The notes: generated by a model not told the origin, from the letters alone. Numbered from the stretch's first letter, positions 43,903 to 53,583 are shown. The stretch: DNA of 57,449 bases from Paludibacteraceae bacterium (GCA_017558065.1 JAFYWK010000034.1:1-57449); one strand, 5' to 3'. Program-made: numbers and translations.

Positions 43903-45305
43903 AAATTGGTTATTCCTTGTTTGACATGTTTTTTCCAGCGGTGTGCGATGATATAACTACAAACCCATTCCTCGTTCTTGTGCAGAACTTGTGCAAAGGC
44001 GGAGCCCATAGTCATTAACGCGTCTTTATCTATATTGAGTCGTTCGAAGAGTTGTAATCCCTTTTTTAGTGGCATTTTGTGGTAGAACTTGATGCGATTA
44101 AGATCAATAATCTCAATCTTGCTACCATCTTCATTGAATAGGATATTGCCACCAGAATAGTCTTGATGATAGATTCCCCGCAGATATAATTCCGCTGTAA
44201 AACGCCCAATGGATTGCAAGATCTGTTGGCGATTAGGGAAAGAAGGGGTGTGAATCAGATGGTTGAAAGTGTATTGGCATTCGGACTCTTGGCACACGTA
44301 CCAACTCTGTCGTAGTATGCCGCAGTAGCGTATCTCTCGGTATGCAATGGGGGAGGGTGTCAATCCCTCGATGCGTTTCGCATATTCGTATGAGCGTTGT
44401 GCCTTAGAACGCAAGAACCAACCGTAGATGATGCCTCTCCATAGAGGCGGAGTGGCAAATTGTTTGGAGATGAATCCGTTGTAGCTGCGCAGGGTGTTGC
44501 GCTTGGCATAAAGAATCTCGCCCATATCCCAGTCGGAATAGTTACCAATCTTTTTTTCGCTGCGGAAGAAATTGAGGAATTTAGACCATGAGCGATGATA
44601 GTGCAAGGGACCTCCCAGATACTTTTGCATGTATGCAGGATGGCGGCGATTGATGGCATCCACGATGCGTCTCTTTTGCCCTTTAGCATGAACCCGTCGA
44701 GAACCCGTCGAGATCCGGTAATTGAAGAGTATTTCATCAAGCTTATAGAAGGTGCCTCCAAGTTCCATCATACTTAGCCAAAAATCCCAGTCCTCGCGGT
44801 AGATCTCCTCTTCGCAATATCCTCCGCAACGTTCCCAGTCAGCTTTGCGATAGAGTGCGGTGGCAGGAATCATGTTTTTACGTGCGAGTAGGGAATGGCT
44901 AAACTCGGGCAGTTTCCACTCTTTGTCAACGGCTCCAAACATCCTGCAACGACAACCGACAACGCGTATGTCATTGCTATTCTCTATTACTTCTACGGCT
45001 TTTTGAATAAACGTATCGGCAATCGTGTCATCAGCATCTACGGGTAAGATGTATCTCCCTTTTGCTGCGCGAATCGCATTGTTGCGTGCTACCGAAACAC
45101 CTTGGTTCTCTTGGGCGATGACTACACATTCAGGATGATGAGTACAGAAATCTTGTGCGATGTGTAGGCTGTTGTCTTTGCTCCCGTCATCTACCATCAC
45201 CACTTCAATTGGTCGATAGGTGGATGCCATAATGCTATCCAGCGTCTCTTGTAAATAAGGCGCGGCATTATATATAGGTACTATGACACTAACCAAAGGT
45301 TTCAT
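43899..45305 (-). CDS. GT2 glycosyltransferase fused to Kdo-kinase-like domain
   Basis: A 468-aa two-domain protein. Residues 1 to about 230 are a GT2 domain: SVIVPIYNAAPYLQETLDSI, MVDDGS, PVDADDT, YREDWDFWLSM. After a basic helical linker, residues about 290-468 are a small protein-kinase-like fold of the InaA/WaaP (lipopolysaccharide kinase) group, with catalytic-loop HQDYSGGN (His 380, Asp 382) and metal motif EIIDLNR (Asp near 401). Such kinases phosphorylate Kdo or heptose in the core; a fusion with a transferase suggests sugar addition and phosphorylation are coupled. An 11-base tandem repeat (AACCCGTCGAG) sits near 44690-44712. ATG 45305 is used; 45377 is in the upstream gene. Confidence 0.8.
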   Translation of the reverse strand: MKPLVSVIVPIYNAAPYLQETLDSIMASTYRPIEVVMVDDGSKDNSLHIAQDFCTHHPECVVIAQENQGVSVARNNAIRAAKGRYILPVDADDTIADTFIQKAVEVIENSNDIRVVGCRCRMFGAVDKEWKLPEFSHSLLARKNMIPATALYRKADWERCGGYCEEEIYREDWDFWLSMMELGGTFYKLDEILFNYRISTGSRRVHAKGQKRRIVDAINRRHPAYMQKYLGGPLHYHRSWSKFLNFFRSEKKIGNYSDWDMGEILYAKRNTLRSYNGFISKQFATPPLWRGIIYGWFLRSKAQRSYEYAKRIEGLTPSPIAYREIRYCGILRQSWYVCQESECQYTFNHLIHTPSFPNRQQILQSIGRFTAELYLRGIYHQDYSGGNILFNEDGSKIEIIDLNRIKFYHKMPLKKGLQLFERLNIDKDALMTMGSAFAQVLHKNEEWVCSYIIAHRWKKHVKQGITNL

Positions 45306-46021
45306 ATTCGGTCTTTTTTTTGTGTGATTTTGCGCCAGTAATAGAGCAAGGGGTTGGTGTATTTGAGTCGTTTCCAAGGACGCGAAGCATGCGGGAAATG
45401 CAAGACAGGATTGTCTAACATGAGCAAATTATGCAAGCCGAGGCGTGTTGACCAATGCGAAATGGTGACATCGTACCAATTCTTGGTGGGGTCAAGTAGT
45501 TGGAAATTAGCCTTGTGTAGCAACTCGTTGGTGAGCAAGGTGCAACAAAAGGAGAAACGTTTTTGAGTGTTAATCGTTTTTTTTGTCAGAAAACGATATG
45601 GTAAGCGTCGCAGATAATGATAGGGGAAATTATATTCACCCCTCTCGTCCACGGTAACTGCTGCTACCATACCGACACCGGCTTGCACTTGCTCAGACAT
45701 TCTGCTCATTGTGTCTGCATTGATGATAACATCGCTTTCCACTATAACGAGATGGCGATTGGAGGCTAATGCTTCTTGTTGCGCTAATTGTAGTACCAAT
45801 CGATAGTTGGGGGAAGGGTGGTCGGTGAGGGTGGAAATGTGCACTACTTGGGTGTTCGTTGCTGCGGCAATCGCATCAAGTCGTTGCGCGTTTTCAGGCA
45901 ATGAGTTGTCGTCATATACACGCAACGTATGCCCGCTGTTCACGATAGCATGGATAGCCTTCTCTGCTATCTCAATGGAATCCTTAACGGGCATGATAAT
46001 ATGTAATGGGTTTGTTACCAT
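45302..46021 (-). CDS. GT2-like glycosyltransferase
   Basis: A 239-aa GT-A-like protein. LHIIMPVKDSIEIAEKAIHAI, RVYDDNSL and LVIVESDVIINADTM (the metal motif is ESD, not DxD) are visible. ATG 46021 overlaps the upstream stop codon, consistent with tight coupling in the operon; the longer frame from 46150 lies inside the Wzi-like gene. Donor and acceptor are unknown. Confidence 0.75.
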   Translation of the reverse strand: MVTNPLHIIMPVKDSIEIAEKAIHAIVNSGHTLRVYDDNSLPENAQRLDAIAAATNTQVVHISTLTDHPSPNYRLVLQLAQQEALASNRHLVIVESDVIINADTMSRMSEQVQAGVGMVAAVTVDERGEYNFPYHYLRRLPYRFLTKKTINTQKRFSFCCTLLTNELLHKANFQLLDPTKNWYDVTISHWSTRLGLHNLLMLDNPVLHFPHASRPWKRLKYTNPLLYYWRKITQKKDRI

Positions 46022-47487
46022 TGAGTAATAATTCCTTGTTTGCGAATGGTGAGCATTGCGCCAAATGTGTTGCCAAACTGAGTACCAAAGTCTCCTGCGA
46101 TGGAAAGACAAAAATCCAATCCCCATGCCTTTTCGACATGTTTGCAGCATTCCATTAGAATAGCCGTATTGTTGGAACGATATGGTTTGTTGTATGTGCC
46201 ATAATTATCTGCATACGAACACATAACGCGGTATTGGTAGCCATAGATATCACCTTTGATGCCGATGAAATGCGCTTTTACGCGGTTGTTAAGTGTGTAG
46301 ATAGTGCCATCTGTATTATAAATAGGCGATGTGATGAATGGGGTGCCTATTGTGCGATACCAATAATTCCAGCCATTCTGATAGATACTATTGGTGTAAT
46401 AACTATCATTGCCACCAAACACAAAGCCATCTTTGTCGTGGAAAGGACCTGACTGGTCTGTGGTTTGAACAAACTCATAGGTTAAGCCACTGATGAAGGG
46501 CCAATGTTGTTGTGTGATATTGATTCCCCATAATCCATCGGGGGTATTCATTCCAAATCCAATGAATTTGATGGGACCGTCTTCGAACATGTTTTGCCAA
46601 TAGGCACTGACTTTCCATTTATTACCTTTGACATCTAAGGTGAGTGTTTGGCTGCCAATGTGGTTGCCTTGCGCATTGATTTGATCTGTCGCCATAGAAC
46701 CTCCTGAACGAACAAATAGTGCATTCAGAAAAGCATTCCACGTATTTCCTAAATCCCCATACGCAGGCGAATAACCTCCCCATTGCGCGGCATGATGAAA
46801 CTCATAGCTAATGTTTACGGGTAATTTTCCTCCGATTTTGCCTCCAATCCATTTATGATGAATCATGGCTTGTTTTACATACATATTATCTATCATCCAC
46901 ATGTTGCGGATACCGCCACGAATTTGTAGATAACCATACAGGCCTGGAAATGCGGTCCATTGGTCAATGCCTATACTGACTTGAGGCATAGGGTGGGCGT
47001 TGCTGGAAAATAGCAAGCCTCCGCTGGTGAGTTGGCCGTCAGGAATACCATAAGATTGCGGAATAATGCCCGCAGTGAGGTCAATGCAATATAACCGTAG
47101 ATGAGCATATGCTAAATTAGAATAAAATTGCGCTAATTGATTGATGGTTGAGGGGGGCAGTGCATGTTGTTTTTGTATTTTACCTGTAATTGATACGGCA
47201 AAATCATAGTCGAACCAGCGATGAGGATGAGTGGCAGGTTTGTGTATTCCTGCGGTGAGGTTGCCGCTGAGTGGTGATGCAGAGATGTCTCCATGGCGAT
47301 TGGATTGCAGCCAAAAAGGAAGCATATTGCCCAATGCACCTGTGCCTAAGATAGACACTTCATAGTGCAATGTGTCTAATCTATTTTGTTCGATACTATC
47401 AAAAGGCAATGGCCACCAATCCCATGCCAATGTCATGGTTGTGGAGAGCAAGCAACAAAGGGTCAATATGATATGGTTAATCCTCAA
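46015..47487 (-). CDS. Capsule-assembly Wzi-like outer-membrane protein
   Basis: A 490-aa outer-membrane protein with a signal peptide ([21 protein letters not shown]). The beginning of the barrel (GTGALGNMLPFWLQSNRHGD) and many aromatic beta-strands match the Wzi family that anchors capsule or exopolysaccharide at the surface. It overlaps the kelch lipoprotein gene by 11 bases. Confidence 0.8.
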   Translation of the reverse strand: MRINHIILTLCCLLSTTMTLAWDWWPLPFDSIEQNRLDTLHYEVSILGTGALGNMLPFWLQSNRHGDISASPLSGNLTAGIHKPATHPHRWFDYDFAVSITGKIQKQHALPPSTINQLAQFYSNLAYAHLRLYCIDLTAGIIPQSYGIPDGQLTSGGLLFSSNAHPMPQVSIGIDQWTAFPGLYGYLQIRGGIRNMWMIDNMYVKQAMIHHKWIGGKIGGKLPVNISYEFHHAAQWGGYSPAYGDLGNTWNAFLNALFVRSGGSMATDQINAQGNHIGSQTLTLDVKGNKWKVSAYWQNMFEDGPIKFIGFGMNTPDGLWGINITQQHWPFISGLTYEFVQTTDQSGPFHDKDGFVFGGNDSYYTNSIYQNGWNYWYRTIGTPFITSPIYNTDGTIYTLNNRVKAHFIGIKGDIYGYQYRVMCSYADNYGTYNKPYRSNNTAILMECCKHVEKAWGLDFCLSIAGDFGTQFGNTFGAMLTIRKQGIITQW

Positions 47488-48442
47488 TGCGGTATAAAGT
47501 GTTTAGAATGCCAGTATTGTCGTTTTCGCCTCCTCCCACATAGGCAACGCCATCAATGGTGAAAGCAAATCTGTTTTCTGCACATTCGGAGGTCGTGCCT
47601 ACCTTGTGCCATTGATTTTTATCTGTGTGGAAACATAGGACGTCGTTGTATACTCTTCCTGTTGTGAGTGTACCGCCAAATCTTCTGCCGCCCAATAGAT
47701 AGAGGTATTTGTCGGTAGCCACGCATGTAGCCATCTCTCTCTCCCCTGGGACGTCTGCCAGTCTAATCCATGGACCATCGAGTTCCACTTCGTACCAACT
47801 CTTGAAATTATTGGTATTGAAACCTGTTCCGTAGTAGTGGCGGTTGTGTAATGAGGTTCCTGTACCTGCCATGCCCATACGATCATTGCGATGAGGGCGA
47901 TTGATGATCTCCCATTGATTGTTGGCAATATCGTAGGCAATCACGTCTGCCGTGAAACCAACTCCTGAACCATGTACGCAGTAGATTTTGTTATCTTGCG
48001 TGTAAGATACTGCACCGACAGTGTTTTTGTTGGGGAAGTCTTGTAATCTTCGCCATTCGTTGGTTAGAGGGGTGTATTCCCACCAATCTTGCAGGTATGC
48101 AGAAGATTGATATGGTCTTTGGTGGAAGCCCAGTCCCAAGTATATTTTCTCTCCTACGGCACATGCTGTGCCATTCACCCGAGCCGTTAGTGGACTGTCT
48201 TCGATTTTTTTCCATGTGTCTGACTGCGGGGCATAAGCCCATACGTCATTATGCAACACACCTACAGAATCTCTGCCTCCCAGTATGTATCCTTGACCGT
48301 TGGCGCTCCATGCCATAGCATGGGCTCTGCCTACAGGTATATCTTTGCAGCGGGTGATAATGACATTGTGGCTGGGAATGTCATTGTGGCAACCAAACAA
48401 AGATATGATAAGGAAGATATATAGGAGTTTTTTCATTCTCAT
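47477..48442 (-). CDS. Kelch-repeat lipoprotein
   Basis: A 321-aa lipoprotein (lipobox ISLFGC, Cys 18) made of about six kelch blades: [46 protein letters not shown]. Beta-propellers of this type bind sugars or proteins at the surface. It sits between lptB and the Wzi-like gene and starts at the ATGA overlap with lptB. The partner is unknown. Confidence 0.82.
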   Translation of the reverse strand: MRMKKLLYIFLIISLFGCHNDIPSHNVIITRCKDIPVGRAHAMAWSANGQGYILGGRDSVGVLHNDVWAYAPQSDTWKKIEDSPLTARVNGTACAVGEKIYLGLGFHQRPYQSSAYLQDWWEYTPLTNEWRRLQDFPNKNTVGAVSYTQDNKIYCVHGSGVGFTADVIAYDIANNQWEIINRPHRNDRMGMAGTGTSLHNRHYYGTGFNTNNFKSWYEVELDGPWIRLADVPGEREMATCVATDKYLYLLGGRRFGGTLTTGRVYNDVLCFHTDKNQWHKVGTTSECAENRFAFTIDGVAYVGGGENDNTGILNTLYRIED

Positions 48443-49185
48443 TCTTCTACTCTTGTCTTCTTCTTTAACTCAAAATCGCGACCGAGGTAGTTCTTGCGAA
48501 CTATTGGGTTGGCTGCCAGTTCTTCGGGGGTGCCGTGGAAGAGGATTTTGCCTTCGAACAGGAGGTACGCGCGGTCGGTGATCATCAGTGTCTCATCCAC
48601 GTTGTGGTCGGTAATGAGGATACCGATATTCTTATCCTTCAGTCGCCATACCACGTCCTGAATCTCTTGCACAGCAATAGGGTCTACACCAGCAAATGGC
48701 TCATCAAGCATCACGAACTTAGGTTCGATAGCCAAGCAGCGCGCAATCTCGGTACGGCGGCGTTCGCCTCCCGAAAGACGGTCGCCGATATTCTGGCGGA
48801 CATGACCAAGATTAAATTCTTTGATGAGTTGTTCTAATTTCTGAGCTTGGTATTCTTTACTGAAATCGGTCATTTCCAATACAGATCGGATATTATCCTC
48901 CACCGTCATCTTGCGGAAAACGCTTGCCTCCTGGGGCAAGTAGCCAATGCCCAATTTTGCACGGCGATACATAGGCATATTAGAAATATCCAAGTCGTTG
49001 AGGAATATTTTTCCACTATTGGGCAAGACCAAACCTGTAGTCATGTAGAATGTGGTGGTTTTGCCTGCGCCGTTTGGACCCAGCAATCCCACAATCTCGC
49101 CTTGCTCCAGGTAGATGCTCACATCGTTCACTACGGTACGCTTGCCGTACTTCTTGTACAAATGTTCTGTTCTCAGTTTATCCAT
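48439..49185 (-). CDS. lptB: LPS-export ATPase LptB
   Basis: A 248-aa ABC ATPase with Walker [10 protein letters not shown], signature [13 protein letters not shown] and Walker [14 protein letters not shown], plus the LptB-typical [19 protein letters not shown]. It powers LPS movement from the inner membrane with LptFG. Its position at the head of a polysaccharide cluster is fitting. Confidence 0.93.
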   Translation of the reverse strand: MDKLRTEHLYKKYGKRTVVNDVSIYLEQGEIVGLLGPNGAGKTTTFYMTTGLVLPNSGKIFLNDLDISNMPMYRRAKLGIGYLPQEASVFRKMTVEDNIRSVLEMTDFSKEYQAQKLEQLIKEFNLGHVRQNIGDRLSGGERRRTEIARCLAIEPKFVMLDEPFAGVDPIAVQEIQDVVWRLKDKNIGILITDHNVDETLMITDRAYLLFEGKILFHGTPEELAANPIVRKNYLGRDFELKKKTRVEE

Positions 49186-49216
49186 ATTCTATCTTCGGCT
49201 TATCCTCTGCTGAAAT

Positions 49217-49978
49217 TTACTCTATTGTTATAGCCACAGGGCAATGGTCGGAATGTACCACTTCGGCGAGAATCTTAGCCTCCTTGACGCGCTCGCGCAT
49301 TGGTTCGCTCACCCAATGGTAGTCGATACGCCAACCTACATTTCTTGCTCTGGATGCCGCGCGGAAACTCCACCAACTGTATTTCTCGCCACTCTGGTCG
49401 AACATGCGGAAGGTGTCCACCATGCCGCTGGCTTCCCATTGATCGAGCCATGCACGCTCTTCGGGCAGGAAGCCGCTCACGCCGACTTGTCGTTCGGGGT
49501 GATTGATGTCGATGGGCTTGTGCGCGATATTGTAGTCTCCGCAGACTACGATATTAGGACGCTCCTTGCGCAGTTCGTTGATCCACACGATGAAGTCTGC
49601 CAAAAAGTCCATCTTGTATTCGTATTTTGGTCCTTCGGCCTCGCCCGATGGGATATAGACGCAAATAACCGTCACGTCGCCATAGTCGGCACGAATGACG
49701 CGACCTTGGCAGTCGTATTTCGGATTACCCATGCCGACAACTACGCGGTCGGGCTGAATACGTGTGAAGATAGCTACGCCCGAGTATCCCTTTTTCTCTG
49801 CGGAGTGGATATAGCTCTGATAACCCAATTCTTGCATGGTCATCACATCTATTTGGTCGGGCTGTGCTTTGCTCTCTTGTATGCAAAATACATCGGGTTG
49901 CTCCACTGCCAGCCAATCAAACAAGCCCTTGCTGATGGCGCTGCGGATACCATTGAGGTTATAGGAAATGATTTTCAT
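49217..49978 (-). CDS. xth: Exodeoxyribonuclease III
   Basis: A 253-aa Mg-dependent AP endonuclease. KIISYNLNGIRSAISKG, DVFCIQESKAQ (metal-binding Glu), VCGDYNIAHKPID and the terminal SDHCPVAITIE (catalytic His) are all conserved. It acts in base excision repair. Its ATG overlaps the stop of the protease gene (TAATG). Confidence 0.93.
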   Translation of the reverse strand: MKIISYNLNGIRSAISKGLFDWLAVEQPDVFCIQESKAQPDQIDVMTMQELGYQSYIHSAEKKGYSGVAIFTRIQPDRVVVGMGNPKYDCQGRVIRADYGDVTVICVYIPSGEAEGPKYEYKMDFLADFIVWINELRKERPNIVVCGDYNIAHKPIDINHPERQVGVSGFLPEERAWLDQWEASGMVDTFRMFDQSGEKYSWWSFRAASRARNVGWRIDYHWVSEPMRERVKEAKILAEVVHSDHCPVAITIE

Positions 49979-51600
49979 TATCGCACAATCTTATAACTAC
50001 CAGTTGTATTTACCACGATATAGGTGCCATTGGGCAATGCCTCGATGTCGGTGGTGGATTGTTTTTGTCCGAGCACGTTGTAAATAGCCAAAATGGTATT
50101 TTGGTTTTCGATATTATCGATGTCTGTTTCTATAGATCCGCCTTTGTACTTGAAAGAAATTTGACCGTTCTCTTCGGTAATTTCCTCAATAGGATGGTCG
50201 GTGATTAGGGTATAAGCAGTAGCTCCAGCAGGGAAGAGGTCTTTGGCTTTTCCCATGTAACCATTACTTGGTCTAGCATCATCATAATCAGGTGCCTTGC
50301 CGTCTGCTTCTATCAGGTCAACGCCCATACTTTTAGCGGTGTTATTGACGGTATTGTCAAACCACTTTTTGTAATTGTATTGTATCTTGGTGAGCATTAG
50401 TCCGTGTCCTGGCAAATACTCATCCCAACCTATTTGTTGGCGGTTCTCCAATAGATAGAAGGTGGTAGGGTCAGGGTCGTTGCCTATCAGGTTGTGCTGG
50501 TCAGAAGAGGAGATGAGCAATGCTTCTTGACTCTCGTTCAACTCTGCGAGGGTGATGTTTTCGGGCTCTGTGATTAGTCGTGGTGTCAGCCATCCCATGA
50601 AAAAACGTTCGTATGCGGAATAAGCAGGAGGCGTGTTGCCGTCGTTGTTGTATGGTCCGTAATCCAAGATGGACCATTCTCCCATGGTCTTGTGGTCGCC
50701 ATATCCTGTGGTCTCATAGAGGTCAGGCAAACCAAGTACATGGCTGAACTCATGACAGAAAGTGCCAATACCTGTGTGGTGCTTGGTGTAGTTGTCCATC
50801 TCGTTGCTGCATGCGTAGCGATAGATCTTGGTGTTGTCTAATTTGAGAGTTTGGAAGATGAAGTATTGGTGTGGCCAAATGGTATTGGCAGCGCCGCCAT
50901 CGGCTTCGCCGTAACCAGCGTATATCACGTATACGAAGTCTGCAATTCCGTCATTGTCGTTGTCGTATAACGAAAAGTCCACACTGTCATTCACGAGTTT
51001 GCATGCTTCAACAATCATAGCTTCGGGATTCTTATCTCCGCCTCCTATGTTTCCTCCGTAGTACGCCATGTTTTGGCTTACGGTCACAGGACCAACAACG
51101 TCGAACTGTGGGTCGTATTGTCCATTAGATGAGTCATAGAAATATTTCCATGCCGATCCTTTAGACTCTACTGTGTAGTTTCTACCATAGTATTTGTACG
51201 TATAGTTGCGGGTATAGTTCTTGCCCGTCAGCATGCTATCCATCTCGGCTTTGCTAGTGGTGAAGGTGGCATCTTTGAAGTTGACCAAGATGATCAAACC
51301 GCGAGTGGCGATGTTCAGTGGAGTGGCTTGGTATTCCGCACGTCTTGGGGCTGCTTGTCGCTTTGCCTCTATCTGCTCGTCAGTTAGTGCTTCTGTCACA
51401 CGATAATAGCCATCTGTGTCCATGCTGAGCCACTCGCCTTGCGTGTTGGTTAGCCAATGAAAATGCTCATCACCGTGTTGATAAACTGTTAGTTCACTAC
51501 CGTCTGGTTGGGTTACCACCAAACCTCCTCTACGTGCTGGTACAGCCCAAACAGAGCCGACTATTGCACTCAATAATACGATCAATCCTATCTTTTTCAT
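49978..51600 (-). CDS. M6-family metalloprotease with propeptide and T9SS tail
   Basis: A 540-aa secreted protease with signal peptide MKKIGLIVLLSAIVGSVWA. A propeptide (VPARRGGLVVTQPDGSELTV, then HGDEHFHWLTN) precedes the catalytic domain, which carries HEFSHVLGLPDLY near residue 280 and a calcium-like DNDNDGIADFVYVIYAGYGE. The tail (NTILAIYNVLGQKQS, then ALPNGTYIV) is a T9SS sorting domain. The gene just upstream encodes a free copy of the propeptide. Similar domain order is seen in the 13540 protease, which lacks this propeptide. Confidence 0.87.
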   Translation of the reverse strand: MKKIGLIVLLSAIVGSVWAVPARRGGLVVTQPDGSELTVYQHGDEHFHWLTNTQGEWLSMDTDGYYRVTEALTDEQIEAKRQAAPRRAEYQATPLNIATRGLIILVNFKDATFTTSKAEMDSMLTGKNYTRNYTYKYYGRNYTVESKGSAWKYFYDSSNGQYDPQFDVVGPVTVSQNMAYYGGNIGGGDKNPEAMIVEACKLVNDSVDFSLYDNDNDGIADFVYVIYAGYGEADGGAANTIWPHQYFIFQTLKLDNTKIYRYACSNEMDNYTKHHTGIGTFCHEFSHVLGLPDLYETTGYGDHKTMGEWSILDYGPYNNDGNTPPAYSAYERFFMGWLTPRLITEPENITLAELNESQEALLISSSDQHNLIGNDPDPTTFYLLENRQQIGWDEYLPGHGLMLTKIQYNYKKWFDNTVNNTAKSMGVDLIEADGKAPDYDDARPSNGYMGKAKDLFPAGATAYTLITDHPIEEITEENGQISFKYKGGSIETDIDNIENQNTILAIYNVLGQKQSTTDIEALPNGTYIVVNTTGSYKIVR

Positions 51601-51601
51601 G

Positions 51602-51916
51602 TTATGATTTTTTTCGTTTTATATTGTTACTATTTACTTTTTTACATGTTGGCACAATCCGTCCGTCTTTTTTCTTTTTGGCGTAGCAGATGAATCCTTT
51701 TTCGTTCTCAATGACCAATGTCTTGCCGTCCGCCAGTGTCATCCAATGTCTGCGCTCATCGCCATGCAATCGTATATGAATAGTGTCGCCATTGGGTTGG
51801 ACGCGTTCTATTAGCCCTGGGCGAGCGGGTACACGTGCAGGTTGGTGCTGTGCCTGTAGGCTGCAAACCGCGCATGCTATACAGATTGCTACTATGTATG
51901 GCAGTCGTTTATTCAT
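51602..51916 (-). CDS. Stand-alone M6-type propeptide protein
   Basis: A 104-aa exported protein. The signal MNKRLPYIVAICIACAVCSLQAQ is followed by a domain that aligns with the propeptide of the adjacent M6 protease: VPARPGLIERVQPNGDTIHI against VPARRGGLVVTQPDGSELTV, and HGDERRHWMTLADG against HGDEHFHWLTNTQG. Then come basic residues and the end. It may act in trans as inhibitor or folding helper, or be a remnant of a duplicated protease. It overlaps mlaF by 8 bases and ends 1 base before the protease start. Confidence 0.75.
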   Translation of the reverse strand: MNKRLPYIVAICIACAVCSLQAQHQPARVPARPGLIERVQPNGDTIHIRLHGDERRHWMTLADGKTLVIENEKGFICYAKKKKDGRIVPTCKKVNSNNIKRKKS

Positions 51917-52679
51917 TGGCTCGTTTGACTTTTTTGAACAGTTCACTGGCGAATACGAAATCATTGAGAGCTTCGTTGTCGGCATGGAAAATCTCGTGTC
52001 GGCTGCCTTGCCACTCTTTCACTCCATTGCGCAGGAAGACGATGTTATCGCCAATCTCCATGATGGAGTTCATGTCGTGGCTATTGACGATGGTGCAGAT
52101 GCCATACTCCTGTGTGATGTCTTGAATGAGTTGGTCGATGACCAGACTGGTTTTTGGGTCAAGACCCGAGTTGGGTTCGTCGCAGAAGAGGTAGTGTGGG
52201 TTGAGGGCAATGGCTCGGGCAATCGCCACGCGTTTTTGCATACCGCCACTGATCTCGCTTGGCATCAGTTGGTGTGCTCTCTCGGGCATATCCACACGCG
52301 ATAGGCAGAAACGTGCGCGTTCCACCATCTCCTGGTGGGACATGTCTGAGAACATCTCCAGCGGATACATCACGTTCTCTTGTACGGTCATACTGTCAAA
52401 CAGGGCAGCACCCTGAAAGAGCATACCCACTTCGCGGTGCAACATGCGTACCTCCTTCTCGCTCATGGCTGCCAGATTCTGCTGTCCGTTGCGGGTGTCA
52501 AAGATAATCTCTCCACCATTGATTTGGTGAAGTCCAATCATAGATTTCATCAACACGGTCTTTCCGCTTCCAGACTGACCGATGATCATATTTACTTTTC
52601 CGTCTTCAAAGTTGGCAGAGATGTGGTTTAAGACCACATTCCCATCAAAACTCTTTACGACATCCTTTACTTGTATCAT
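51909..52679 (-). CDS. mlaF: MlaF-like phospholipid ABC ATPase
   Basis: A 256-aa ATPase: Walker A GQSGSGKTV, signature ISGGMQKRVAIAR (typical of MlaF), Walker B YLFCDEPNSGLDP. It energises lipid transfer between the membranes with MlaE. No mlaD is in the window. Confidence 0.9.
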   Translation of the reverse strand: MIQVKDVVKSFDGNVVLNHISANFEDGKVNMIIGQSGSGKTVLMKSMIGLHQINGGEIIFDTRNGQQNLAAMSEKEVRMLHREVGMLFQGAALFDSMTVQENVMYPLEMFSDMSHQEMVERARFCLSRVDMPERAHQLMPSEISGGMQKRVAIARAIALNPHYLFCDEPNSGLDPKTSLVIDQLIQDITQEYGICTIVNSHDMNSIMEIGDNIVFLRNGVKEWQGSRHEIFHADNEALNDFVFASELFKKVKRANE

Positions 52680-52681
52680 AG

Positions 52682-53422
52682 TTAGTTGAGCATGAGGTTA
52701 GTAAGTACAACATCCAAGAGCAGAATGACTATACTGCTGTTTACAACAGCCTTTGTGCTGGCTTTACCCACTTCGAGTGCGCCGCCACGTGCGTAATAAC
52801 CATAGTAGGAAGCCATGCTGGCAATCACGAAGGCGAAAATCACAGTTTTGATGAATGAGTACCATACGTAGAATGGTATGAAGGCGTACTGAATACCCAA
52901 TAGATACTCCGATATGGGCAATACATTCGTGATGGCGCTGATACCATAACCGCCCAATAGACCCATGAACATAGACAGGGTTACGAGCAAAGGCATCATG
53001 ACCATGAAAGCTACTACCTTTGGCAAAATCAGGTAGTTGGCTGAGTTGACACCCATGATCTCCATGGCGTCAATCTGCTCGGTGATACGCATGGTGCCAA
53101 TCTCGGATGCGATGTTACTGCCCACCTTGCCTGCTAACAGCAAGCAGAGGATGGTGCTGGAGAACTCCAGCAAGATACAGTCGCGTGTAACCAACCCCGT
53201 GGAGTAGGCTGGTAGTAGGGGGTTTTCGGTGTTTAATTTTGTTTGCAAGGTCATGATAGCACCCATAAAAACGCTTACGATTAGCGTGATGAGGATGGAT
53301 TCAAGCCCTTGCTTTTCCATCTCTTTGCTCATTTGTCGCCAGAACATACGCCAGCGGTCGGGTGTGCGAAATACGCGTCCCATCAGCAAAAAGTATTCTC
53401 CTATTTTTTCTATTCCGTTCAT
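52682..53422 (-). CDS. mlaE: MlaE-like phospholipid ABC permease
   Basis: A 246-aa permease with five to six membrane helices and the family's coupling region EIGTMRITEQIDAMEIMGVN. The start MNGIEKIGEYFLLMGRVF is preferred to ATG 53449, which would lie only about 10 bases after the transcript start. It is the first gene of the mlaE-mlaF-propeptide-protease-xth-lptB run. Confidence 0.9.
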   Translation of the reverse strand: MNGIEKIGEYFLLMGRVFRTPDRWRMFWRQMSKEMEKQGLESILITLIVSVFMGAIMTLQTKLNTENPLLPAYSTGLVTRDCILLEFSSTILCLLLAGKVGSNIASEIGTMRITEQIDAMEIMGVNSANYLILPKVVAFMVMMPLLVTLSMFMGLLGGYGISAITNVLPISEYLLGIQYAFIPFYVWYSFIKTVIFAFVIASMASYYGYYARGGALEVGKASTKAVVNSSIVILLLDVVLTNLMLN

Positions 53423-53465
53423 AATTCTATATGGGGCTTTTTTGCCCATGTGTTCAAATTCGCGA

Positions 53466-53496
53466 CAAAGTTACGATTTTTTTTCGAGATATGCAA
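53466..53496 (-). promoter_or_regulatory. mlaE promoter
   Basis: Minus-strand TTG (CAA at 53494-53496) and TAACTTTG (CAAAGTTA at 53466-53473), 20-base spacer. A perfect inverted repeat ATAATACAA/TTGTATTAT (53498-53519) lies directly upstream and may be an operator. Confidence 0.8.
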
Positions 53497-53583
53497 GATA
53501 ATACAATATTTTGTATTATAATTATGTTCTTTTTGCATGTTCTGCAAATACTATGCCGTGTTGGTTTTGTAGGTGTGGTACAA

